From Paracyclopina nana (Eukaryota; Arthropoda; Copepoda; Cyclopoida; Cyclopettidae): DNA of 64,000 bases. The stretch is taken from the NCBI GenBank assembly GCA_019096065.1, contig JAGUCH010000003.1:10044001-10108000 (forward strand). Reading direction: 5' to 3'. Position 1 is the first letter of the stretch. Every line of letters begins with the position of its first letter. Positions 1 through 12,400 of this stretch are shown in pieces. The position numbers were made by a program, and so were the translations under genes. The notes beneath the pieces were generated by a model. It saw only the letters and a program-made list of their open reading frames with translations, made no database searches and was not told the origin of the DNA.

Positions 1-414
1 GGTTCGAATCAGATGAGAAGTTGCTGAGAAATATGCAATCAAAGTTACCTTGCTTTGCTTAAGCTTAGCTGCCTAATGTTGTGGGATCCACCTAATGAAT
101 AGAAACTTTGGTGAATTTTTTTTTTTTTTTTTTAAAGTAGGATTTCACATTTTTTATTTTTGCGCTGGAAAACTTGCCTCCTTCCACCTCATTTGCGACA
201 AACCGAGCACAACGATGTGTGAAGCTGATGGCTGCTTCTCTGGTCTTTATCGTTCAAGAAAACAAGGCGAAAGCCAGAGCCAAAAAAAGATGAAATATGG
301 CCGACTTTCTGCTAGATTAACAAGCCTTTTCGCATCGCATCCAAATACGCGCCGATAATTTTCGATGAGATCCGTATTGCAAATGCTCATTTTTGCCAAC
401 AGTTTCCTTTGCAG
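1..414 (+). other. Intron sequence upstream of the first visible exon of copy 1
   Basis: No coding exon is supported. It holds a long T run (about 116-133) and ends in the acceptor TTTCCTTTGCAG at 414. The phase of the next exon (one base, then a codon) matches the same junction in the paralogue at 28316, so the missing upstream exons are expected further left. Confidence 0.6.
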
Positions 415-3400
415 TGTGCGAAAACGCCGTGGCAGCGACACGTTGTCTGACTCGTCCGACGAGGGCGATTACGGGCTGTCCCCTTGGAGCTCGTCCGAGG
501 AGAGGTCAACCACGCCGGTCATGTCCGAGTGCACAGCCGCCATGGTCCTCATGAATCTAAGCCACGCCCAAATGGCCGCAGCAATGCCTGAGCATTCTCT
601 CATGATGCAGAAACGAACGATGATGCACGAAGACACGACACAAAACTGTCCCCAAGGTAAACAAACTTGCCCGTAAAATTCAGCTACTGCGCATGCGCGG
701 GCGCACGTGTCATCATAATGAATGTGCGTCAGCGTTTTCACGTAACACTCATGTTCAGTATCGCAAACTGAAACCAAAACCGAGACATCACAATCGAGTC
801 TCATTAAACGCTAACTGGATTTGTCGATGACGTTCGGTCAAAAAATGCATCAAAATGCTTAATGTTGAATTGAAACGTTCGAGTTGGATTTTTGGTAGGA
901 CATAGTTGAATTGAGTAGCATGTCATATTTGCGATGAAAAATGCACTTGGCAACAAAACTGCCCACAAGGTAAACAAACTTGCCCGTAAAATTTAGCTAC
1001 TGCGCATGCGCGGGCGCACGTGTCATCATAACGAATGTGCGTCAACTTTTTCACGTAACGCTCATGTTCAGTATCGCAAACTGAAAACGAAATCGAGACG
1101 TCACAATCGAGTCTCAATAAACTTCAACTCGATTTGTCGATGACGTTCGGTCAAAAAATGCATCGAAACGCTTAACGTTGATTCGAAACGTTCGAGTTGG
1201 ATTTTTGGTAGGACATCATTGAATTAAGTAGCATGTCATATTTGCGATGAAAAATGCACTTGGCAACAAAACTGCGGTGCAGTACGCAGCGTGTGTGCTT
1301 TTTGCCGGCCGGCCCGAGGCACCGTGTGCAGTCCTTTTTTGCAATTGCACACTGGGAGAAAGGACACGAATCTATATCCCGATTCCCGTCAATTTTCACT
1401 CTGGCAAAGTGCGCGCGCGCGTTTTAAGTGTTTTCTCAGCAAACTACTTACGAAAACGATTCAATGCAAAGTATTTGTCATGAAACGCGGATTTTTTTCA
1501 TCTACATATTATGATGGCTATGCTACGTAGGTCCAATTGTTGCTGGCCTTGAAAATGCCTCCTCTTGCACGGTGTATGATGATGGCATTAAAAGTGGCAC
1601 GCGCGCGCTTCGTCCACTGTGCGCACAGGAAAAGAAGGGACGTTCACTGTGCGGCAATATTGACTCTTTTCAACTGATATCGCAATTGTGCAATCTTTGG
1701 CCTTGAACGCGATCGTCCTTTAACTTTTCTCGCGCTTTTGCACTATGGAAATGCCAAAACCGACATTATCCTTGACAGCTGAAGCCGAATCTATTTGTTT
1801 TTTAAATTGATGCAACATTTTAAGAATTAATAGGTATTTTAGGTGCATGCAACGCATTGACGTATTTTGAAGCAAAATAGTTAACGATACTTTTTTTGAC
1901 CAAACGAAACCGACAAATCAAGCGCGAGTTCAACGAGACTCGATTGTCATCCCTTGATTTCGCATTCAGTTTCCGAAACTGAAAATGAGCCATAGATGAA
2001 CGACGCATCACGTCAGCCCGATTAAAACGTGAGGCCATTTATTTGAAAGGTCAATCATCTGGAATTTAAGCTGAATATTTTCATGGGCTTTTTTTTTGAC
2101 TGACCAAGAGGAATGACCGAGCGTATCTTCTTGGGAACGCTATTAATAACTTTTTTCTGCCAGGAAAGCTTTGGCTCTTTAACGAGGGGATTAATGGGTT
2201 TGCGGGCTTCCCACTTGATGTATTTAGCCCTTTATTTGGAATGCTTCTAGTACAACTGTGCTATTGGGCGGGATTTGCCTTCTATATGCAGTCGAGGCAA
2301 TAATTCATCAAGCCAGGCACTATATTATAGGCCTTCGTTATAAATCTCCCGCGCTGGGGAAATAATTTAAACAAATATTTAGGGCTAGCCGCAGAAATGA
2401 GAAAAGTCCACATGAGGTATATTTTCATGAGGCCAAAAACTCGTTTTTTTCAATCACACGAAATGCGGCAATTGGGAGCTATGTCACTCAAAAAACAACC
2501 TTTTCCCTTCATTTTCGGAGTGAATGAGGGGAGCAAAAAAAGGAAAAGTGGGTGAAAATTACTCACACACACACTCACTCACAAATTAATCCAAGAAGTA
2601 GAGAGGGGAACCTTTCATTTAAAAAGGTCCCAAGGGCCTTTTTAGCTGGGCTCCCTGGTGGGACTGAAATTCGAAAGCAGCCAGGAGAGCCTTAATGATT
2701 TCATCTTTTGCACCCCGTGGGAAACTCGATCCTGCAAAATACAGGGGATCAATTGCTTGACTTTAATGTTGGTGCTGACACTTTCCAAAAATAGTCGCAA
2801 AACTGCAAGTTAGCTTATACTAGTTCTCAGAAAGGGGGAAATCCTTCGGAGAACGGCTACACTAAAACTGATAATGAGATATCTCGTATTCTTCTAGAGC
2901 TGAGTGCAGTAGCAGCGGCGTGTCCTATAATTGAAAAAGTTGGCCCTAGTTATGTGCATTTGAGAGCCAAGCATTCTTAGCTGAGATAATTTTCTTTTCT
3001 ACTGCAAAACTTTGCTATCAAGTCCAAATTGTACACTTACCACAGTGAATACAGGACTATCACAGTTCAGAATACATATCTGTATTTGAGCGTCATTGTT
3101 GGGATATGCGAGCTTTCATGGAAATTTTGACGTAAGCCAACTTTCAAGCTGAATGTCAAATTGAAAGAAAACAATCGAGTCTCATTAATTTTCGACTACC
3201 AAAAAGTTGTATCATGCTATAGTGACTCAAAATAATTATTAATAAAGCAGGATACTTTGGTTTTTCCCCTGTAGTACTATATTCTGTCAACGTTGTATAA
3301 CCTGACGGATCTCTACCCTTTTGACACAATAGCCTTCGTGTTGACACTCCTCCTCCTGCTTGACTGTAGTATTTTTTGTGGCTATCAATAATTCCCAAGA

Positions 3401-6400
3401 GAGGAAATGGAATAGTTGAGGGGGCAAAAAATTTCTTCTTACACAAAGCCAATTCGTCATAGGCCCACTTTCAGACACATGAATAGTTCATTATTGAGGT
3501 TATACCTAGAGGTGCTATTAGTCATGCAACTGCTGCTGCTGTCTCGTGTCTGGGGAGACGACGACGACGACCTTTTTGCCACTTTTTCCATTATTTCCAC
3601 CTTTTTTACTTCAGTGGTTGAACTAGTGACAGAACAAATTGCTGACAAGCTGTAACACCCATTTTCATTGTGTGCCCTTGCCACCTAACTTTTTCGGGTT
3701 AATTATGATTCATGATATAGCTTTTGTGGGGGTATCAAAAAAAAAAGATCAAAGGCCACAGCATAGCAGAATGATGATTAACGAGGTGAAAATGTAGTAG
3801 TAGCCTCACTTGTGAAAGCCTTAACTAATATGCTTCCTTCTTTATTAAGCGGAGTTCATCCAAAGCTTGACAAATGTATTCGCTTACTTCTGAGTGTGTA
3901 TTTCAGTTTTGAATACTGAAAGTTGCTCGCAGAGATGAAAACCAAGTCTCATTGATGGGCTATTTGCTTTGAATACAGGTGCATGCCAAAAAAATGTAAC
4001 TTTCGACACAAAGAAAAGTATCGTCAAAAAAAAGGCGAAAGAAAGCAAATGTTGCATTAGCTTCAAAGATACTAATGGCAAAAAAGTCACTTCAAAAGAA
4101 GCACAATAAACACATGATAAATACATACGTGTTCCTTTTATGTTATATCATGCTTAGGTCAAAATTACTTTTTTATGTATTTAGCCTCGATCCTGTTACC
4201 ACAAAAAGGCCTGAATTACTTTTTGTGAATGAGGGATGAGGAATGGTTACTCTATGATCATCGTTATGCAGTGCTAATGCACCTTTTATAGCCGAGACAC
4301 AAAAAATTCTGTCTCTGGAGTGAGAAAAGTCATTAGGGTACAATACGACAAAAAATCACTTTGTACAAGCTGCAGTGCATCATCATGATCACATAGAACT
4401 GTACCAAAAAATGGTCGTCCGTTTTTTGCTCCAATCTGACTTTCTCGCACCCAGGGGAGCTTCGGTGCATTTTTTTGCTTTCACCAGAGCCCCAGAATTA
4501 GGGCCTATACATAAAGAAGGTATTTATTAGGCCTCCCCTCTATGTACTATTGTTGCACACTGGGCCACGCCTCCATGAAAATTGATTTTGAACACTGTCA
4601 TTAATCCTAGACCTGAACTGGAACGCAGACGTTTCTAATTGGAAAATTGAGCTGAAATTGCAGTATATATTGAGAAATTGCTTTTTTTGTGGGCTTCATA
4701 GACTGGCGCCCAGTGTGCCCAATAGTGTAAGCCAATCAATTGATCATAATACAGTTTATTTACAGTGGCATTAACCGCATTTTTTGCCCGGCTTTGTTTG
4801 CTTCTAGCACAATCTACGACAGGAACTAATTAACTCAGACTTCGTTTTCCTTTGTCAGAAATATTCCTCAACTCAACCATGGAGAACTTTTCCAGTCCCA
4901 TGGGCCTAGAAAAAGTCTTTGTGATGTCAAAGTCTTTCTGTCAATGGGTTGATATGCACGCGCGGTGAGCTGAAGCAGGGAAAAATGTTTATTATGCAGA
5001 TGTCAGCTATAATCAGACAGTTTCTGTCTCCTGTCCCCTTTTTTCAGCTTCTCTTTCTCTTTGGCTTGCTGTAATTAAGAAAATGCTTACATTTTACCTA
5101 CACAGTTCAAAATGTTCATTGTATAGCCCAAAATGTACATTTTACTATGTAAAGCCCAAAATGTACCGGTACATTTTCACTCTTTGACCAAATGTACCAG
5201 TACAGTTCACTTGCAATTCAAAATGTACCGGTACATTTTTAACTTTAGCCATAATGGCCTGGTACATTTTACCTAAGCCTTAAATGTATTGGTACATTAT
5301 ACATACCCTTAAGATAAATCTATACATTTGGAAAGATATTGGTTCATTTTCACAACTCACATTTTTAAAATTGGCAATCATTGCTTTACACAGGCAGTAT
5401 TTTTTGTCCCATGCTGTCATTTTGAATATTCTTCTTCATGGCTGAAAATTGATGCAGTCATCTAGTAAGGCCGTGGACAATATACGATATACATGTATGT
5501 AGTCGGGCTCGACCCGTGGGGAAATCATTAGTCAAAAATGTCCTATTCACTTGGTGCCAAGGCAAGTCAGACATATGTGAAAGGCATAGGAGCAAAAAAT
5601 AAAGGAATAGATGATGGGATTGCGTGAGCGGACTAAATTGATACAAGATACTACTGTAAATGGCCGAATCGAGGCCAAATCATTTATAACCTCAAACGGC
5701 GTAATTAATCATTCACTTCTGCTTCTGGATCCTCAAAGGCTTTTAATTGAAAAACAAGGCTTCCTCGATATATCCTTCATGCATGCAACCAAATAATGAC
5801 CAGAACAACACCAATCAGGCTGTAATGTAATTATCATAACTAATGGCGACTAGATTTTACTCCTCGCGTGCGGCTTGTTTACGCTTAGAACGTCAACGAG
5901 TCCGAGTTTCTATTTTTAAGGCGATTTCATCAACATGCGCGCGCTAGTTGACTTGATTGATTGGCCGAAGCTCAACCACAACTCACGGTCATTATGCCCT
6001 CGATTTGCCATTAAAAATGGCAAATATTCGCATAACTTGGCCATATGCCAAATTCCAGTTTTACCCTGAACAGTCTTCAAAAATTGAACTCGTGCTCATT
6101 TTCGGGCCACTTAGTTACTTTTTGAGCTCTGACCGAGCCGAGGAATTTGTAATATTTTGATTTTCTGCTGTCATCAAGTCTAATGGGAATTTTTTGAATT
6201 TCAGACTTGTCAACAACGTCACTATTGTCAACCTCCACGCCCGTGCCAAGCTCGGCCTCGTCGTCGCCGTCTTCGACTGTGGCCTCGGCCTCACCTCCCA
6301 TCCAAGATGGATCCTCCTCCCCACTTTCGACGACCTCGGGCGCGTCCTCGCTCGGCTCCTCGTGGACGCCTCGGCCAAGCCCCCGAGGGCCTTCGGGCAT

Positions 6401-9400
6401 GCCTAGGGCCACGCCCTTTCTGGCAGCATCTCAGCAGCTCGCTGTGGCCAACCTCACGGAGGCCGAGGCCCTGCTGCAGCTCTCCCATTGCCAGGAGAGC
6501 GACGAGGGCATTGTCTCGGACCAGTCATCTGTAGCTGACCCCGAGGACCCTTCGGCCAGGAGAAATAAGGTAAATGTCAACATTATTCTAGCCGGGTCGG
6601 GCCACCTTTTGCAATTTGGGAAGCTTACAGCGCCCTCTACAAATGATAAGTACCTAGAAAGTTCAAAAGCAAGGAGGAATTCCATTGGAACGGCTTTTTA
6701 AGGCTGGTGAAGCGCAACATTATTTGCGTGCCGGGCCGGGCCACCTTTTGTTTTTTGGGAAGCTTACAGCGCCCTCTACAAATGATAAGAACCTAGAAAG
6801 TTCAAAAGCTAGGAGGATTTCCATTGAAACGGCTTTTTTTGTTGGCAAGCATTTTCATTACGTTATTTAAAATGAGCTTTGATTGTGTGCCGTGCAGGGT
6901 CGCCTAATTAATTGAGACCTTCAATCATACAGCGCCCTCTACAAAAAATCAATGAGTAATATGAGTTGCTTAGGAAATGGCATTTGAGCTCCTCTCTGAT
7001 AATTTTGCTAAGAATAAAAAAGCGCCCTCTAGCTCTATCATGAAAGTGGACAAGGCTCTTTATCCCCCTTTGGTTAGGCCTGTATAAGTGGCCTGAATGA
7101 CAGAAGGGAATTTTAGGCCGCTTTTTCGATGCATTTTCTTGCGAGCACATTTTCCCTTGGTCTGGTTGAGCCTAGTGCAATTTTCATTGGAAACCTTCTG
7201 TGGCCGCGGAGAAGGCTGCTGTCTCCTTTCGACGATGCTATCAATCATTTCCTTTTTCCTCACGCTTTTAAAGGGAAACTTTCTCGAAAAAAAGCTGCTG
7301 CTTCTTTTCAATGAAAAATAGGCCAAAGGAATCAAAGTATAAAGTGTATGCTTTCAAGAAATTATGTTCTTTTTGCGTGAGGTTTAGCTTTTTTTTCATT
7401 CAGCTCTGCCCAATCCTCGAGGGGAATATTCATTTATTCAGTCGAGTACTTTTTCTCTCTTTTTTCGGCCTTTTTTGCCCTTCTTTGCATTATCGTTGTG
7501 AGACAGATGCTTTTTTGTTTGCTTTGACATCTTGTCGGTGAACGCAACCTCCTGTTAGTTGCTTGTCATCAGAAAATATCTTTCACGAGTTCAATTTTCT
7601 CGAGTAGAGACTGATTCGTAGAAATGTGGACTGTTTTTTCAGAATTAATGGATATTTCTGTAAATAAGCAAAAATGCTAATGGTCTGCCGAGTGGTTTTA
7701 TCTTGGGAAATCAGAGTAAGAGATGCTTTTGGCCAAGTTTGATTTTTTATGGATCACACTCTATGCTCTGCTTTAAAGTAGTTAAAGTTTCCAAGGCTGC
7801 GAGTAAAAGTGTCCGAGGCTGGATTTATAGGCTGCAGAGCTCAAATTAGGTGCATAATTTTAGGGCACAATGCCAATTAGAGCGCCGCTGTGGAAGAAAA
7901 GTAATTTAATTGGAAAAGCTCTCTTTTTTCAGCCTCTTTCTCCTTAGTGCTAAATTGAGCTGCTTTTTGCCACTGATGTCGATAACGTTATTGTCCTATG
8001 CTATAAATTAAGACGGCTTATGTGACGTTCATCTACTCACCCTCCACATTTCATTACTAATTCTTACTTTTTCCTATCTTATGCCCTGTTCATCTACAAC
8101 GACTATTCCAGTCGTAACTTCAGGAGTCTAACAAAAATTTGTCGTTATTCTATAGCGACTAAAATTGCCTTAAGTCAGTGTAAGACCAGTCGTTAGCATA
8201 CAAATCCGGTAAGCGAGTCGGTCAAGTTAAGCGCTTGCTAGCTAGGGTTGACTAAATTAACTTTGTTTTGGCTTTGTTCAAGGGCTAACCTTCGAAACCT
8301 ATGTTGATTTAGTCTGTCCTAACGTAAGAATGAGTCTGACAGCAAGTAAAGCCGGCCTGCTAGGGCCGACTAAAACATTCTGTAAGGTCTGTCATTAGGG
8401 GGATTCTTTCCAAAGTTGCATTAGTTTAGTCAATCCTAGAGGCATCGACAACATAACACCAGCTCTTAAAAACTACGACAGCTAATAGAAATTCGCGGAG
8501 CCACGACAACTTTTTTCGTAGGGTAAGGCAAGAAAGTTACGAAAAAGTAGAGTAGATGAACAGGGCATTAATCAGAAAAAAACCTAAATAATTCCTATTA
8601 TTGTGGGACACTCTGTATGCCTTGACGACATTTTTAAGTTTTGTAGTAGTTAATTTTTTTTTTTGTAAGAAAGATGAATTCAAACCAAACCACATTTTAA
8701 TGAGACTCAATTGTCAGCTCTCAGCTCTACTTTCAGTTTGCAAAACTGAAAATGAAAGGTTGAGCTAAGTGAAGGTTTTCCATGTGTAGCAGATGATCTT
8801 CGCATTGTGGTCTATGAAGTTTACTTGGACTGATCTGGTCTCTTAGAACCAGACCATTGCAATTGCTTTTTGGGAGGATAGCAGCAGCAGCAGCAGCTCG
8901 AGAAATCAGGCAAAAAACAGCAGCAGCAATGGATTCTTGCAGGAGGAGGGCACAGAAAAAAAACCGAGTAGTAGTGCTCAACTTGAACTTACTCTATGAT
9001 CATGTGGGAGTTTGCCAAGAAAAATGCAGCTGAGGAAAAAATCGTGTAGTGTTGACTCTCCAAACAAGAGAAGCTGGCAAAAAAAAAAAAATTGGAGTGC
9101 AAGCCTAGAATAATAGCAGTGGGACACACCCACGTTAGTATTAGTTAATCCACCTCGTTGCTTGTCCTGATTGCAATTTTCGGCTCTTGCTGCCATCACG
9201 CGAGCTTCTCATTAAAGAATCTTCAATAATATCCATTTTTGCCATTTGCATGCACACAGCAGCTGCTCCCTCCCGAATTGTCTCTTTTTGCTTACATTTT
9301 CTGTATTCTATGTATTGCTGCAGTTCCCCTTTTTTTATGGCTCAGCCTCGAAATATTGAATTTGAAGGGCCAAGTTGAGAGGTCAATTATTCGAGGGAGG

Positions 9401-12400
9401 TTTGATACGCAGTTGGAACGCCACGTAGGCTCTGCAAATGTTGTGCGAGTGTCCCACTGTGCACATTTTTCGCCCAACAAAGCAATGTTGTTGTACTGCT
9501 GTAGTAATAGGCAAGTGGGCAGTGTGTGTGTGTGTAGCTGCAATTTATTTGCCCACAAGTTGTTCGGATGCTGCTCGTTTCAGGCAGTCCGATCCTCACG
9601 TTCATGGCCAAGTTCTTCACACACGTGTGTGCCAAGTCGGTATTTTTTTGCACGATTTCACATAAAATAGCTAATACAACCAGCTCTATACCCTGGCATT
9701 AAAATGTCTTCATGCAACCATTTCCACATTCTCAATTCATGCGGCGTTCATCTATATGAAAAAAAGTTGCTTAACGATTTTTTTTGTATTTTTGAAAAAG
9801 AAATCAATGTTGACGTGTTCGATTAAAATTACAAAGAAATGAGACTCGATTGTTTAGTTTCAGTCGTGGAAACTGAAACCGAAAAGGCCGGTTAAGGCCC
9901 TGTTCATCTGCGTTATTATCAGCCAAATAACGCGCGATATTATGCTGATATTTTTAAACATTTGGTACTTGTAAAATCATTTTTCAGACTTTGACTTCGA
10001 AATCGGTACCAAAAGCCATCCTACACCATATTTTAAAACTTCTCAGTTTCTCAGTATTTCTCTTCGGTATTTTGCCAAAATATCAGCTAAACTAAGCAGG
10101 TGAGCAGGCCCTAAATTGCGTCAAAATCATCTGTAGATGATCTTCGCCTTACGTTTTGTTTGTTCAATGAACTGCAAGTTGAACTTGATTGAATATTTTA
10201 GCTACTCAACAGCTTATAACAGATACGTGCCAGAACTTGTACGAAAAAGTGTGCATATCTCAATTCTCTGAATCAGGCTGTTTAGTTCTGCTAGATTTGA
10301 ATTGTGTGCTGTTGTGCTGCATTCTTCACTAATGCAATGTGGACAAAAGCAGGAAATTCAACTTTCTTGCATTTTGGCAAACTGCTGAGGAAAAAATCCA
10401 CTTTTGCTGTCAGGAATTGCCAAAAATGCACTGTAGTGGCCCCTTCTGATCGATGCCAAGTTGCTATGCAGAACGAAAGGCCAGTCAAAATGCTTAAGCC
10501 GATTCTTATGCCGAGTGATAGAATATAAGGGTGGGGAACTCAATTAGTTTGGCAAGTAGCCTAAGGGGAAAAGGGAGAAAGTCCATAAATACTGGTAGCT
10601 ATCTTCAATTAGAAAGCCATGCATTCATTACGAGGATTCGTACTTTTTCTCTTTCAGGTAAGAAATATTATGGTGTCAATATAATCGAGGAAGGTCATCA
10701 TGGCCTTCATTTGGCCTTGTGATCTCCTCTAAGCCTAGAGTCGGACTGAAGGCCACCACTCTGCCAAGCTGCCTTCACATCACATGGCCTTGCTTTCTTC
10801 TACTGTGGAAGTGTGTATACCAAAGCTGCTGCCTCTTTTCTTGTCACACTCCCACCACGCTTCTGCTTCTATGGCAGCCATTGGCTTGCCAAGAGCAAAT
10901 GAAGGCCACATCCGCCCCCTCTTCCTGTTCTAGCCTAGCCCAGCAAAACTAAAACTTTTCTTCCCCTCAGTGAAAGCAAAAGGAACAGAGAAATTCTTTC
11001 CAAAAGCAAATCCACAAGATTTCTTCCTTAATATCAATTGCTCTCATATTCAGAGCAATTCCCATGGGACTCTTCAGTGTGAAGGCCATTTGCACCAATT
11101 GGGATTTTGACTCTTTTAATTATGCGATTATTATACATATAGAGTGAGCGGCTTTTGTTGAAACGTTCAATTTCAGTTTGAGGCACTGAACGCTTAATTG
11201 AAAGATGGCAATCGAGTCTCATTGAAGAGCGATTTGTTTTGAACGCACTCTCAAGCCAAAAAAACTCTTCGCAATGACAAACTTGAAAATGTCGTCAAAC
11301 TGAATGAAAGCAGTTTTGAGGCAACGTACAAAGAAAGAGAGAGTTTTTCACCGAATAATTGGCCGAGTGCATTCGTGAAGGCCAGTGGAAAAAATATCGA
11401 AGGCCGAAAGCTGTTAATGCAACTGTGAGATGAGCGGCCCTTAAAAGCTCCCCTCTATTGGCCGGCCATCAGGAGCGGCCTTGCCTGACCCAAAAGTGCA
11501 TCTGGTCCGCTGCTGGCCTTTCGGCCTTTTTTCTCACAGTGCTGCAGTTCTTTAAGCTGCTGCGCCAGCTGGCTTTCTATATTGCCCTAAAATTCGGCAT
11601 GCAGTGGAAGCCCGGCCGGCTCTTTGGCCTTGATGCGGCTAGTGAAGGCTGCTTTCTCTCGCCCATCGACTGGGCCGGCCTTTAAAGGCCAACTTTTACT
11701 CTTGGAGCACGACGTCGAAAGCCGGCCGGTGTGGCTTGGCAACACGCCCTTCTTTTGGAGCTCTCGAATGCAATATTCAGCTAGCAGAACAAGAAACTTT
11801 CCCCGTTGCAGTTGTGAAGGTCGTTTGTCAAAACAATCATAATTACTGCTATTATCAGGAAGGGCTTTCTAAAATTCGAAAGCCCCCGATGTAATAAGCT
11901 TATAAAGCCGAAAGTGGGCTGTAAAGAGAAGAAGTTCTAATAGTGGACATAAAAAGCCCTCCTCCTTTCACTTTCCTTCCCTTTTATGGAGAGTCAAATG
12001 TCCTTGGAGCAAAAAAGGCTCGTTCCCTACACAGCTTTTGGGCAATTTGGCCACCATCTGACTGCTACTCACAGCTACTTTTTAAAGTGTAAAGTTGGCC
12101 TCAATTATCAAGAGTCCGTGTAGGGAATGGGCCACAGTTGGCTTTCACTTATTTTTCGAGTTAAGCATCTTGATTTATGGGGAGAAATGTTCCATTTGCT
12201 CTTATCTTGCAGCCGAAAACTCCATTGCTTTCATTTTTGGCATTGTCATTTGCTCTGTGAGAAAATCTCGTGAAAATCAGTAGCAGTCGTTTTCTGGCCT
12301 TTTTCAGCCTTCTTTCCCGAGTTGTGTAGAGCGTGAAAAATTTATGGCTAAACTTTCTGCCAGTATTGCTTTCAGTAGTGCGAGAGATGCACGGAAAAAG

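Larger units (their letters stand above)
657..6204 (+). other. 5.5-kb intron of Glut4EF-like copy 1
   Basis: Runs from the donor CAAG|GTAAAC to the acceptor TTTGAATTTCAG. Phase 1 fits on both sides (the split codon reads GAC). It carries the 313-bp tandem duplication (640-1265), several family-A elements, and the 31-bp palindrome array (about 5108-5350). The rest is anonymous AT-rich sequence with no exon I could support. Confidence 0.75.

Noticed and set aside
1-10. GGTTCGAATC resembles a tRNA B-box
   Set aside because: It lies at the window edge with no visible upstream half, and the following bases do not form a convincing T-arm and acceptor stem.
5108-5350. Regular repeat-spacer look resembling a CRISPR array
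   Set aside because: The context is a eukaryotic intron. The repeats are degenerate palindromes, the spacers are only 10-12 bp, and there are no cas genes.
9239-9670. 143-codon plus-strand ORF
   Set aside because: Cys/Phe-rich translation of simple and intronic sequence, with overlapping open frames on both strands and no motif.
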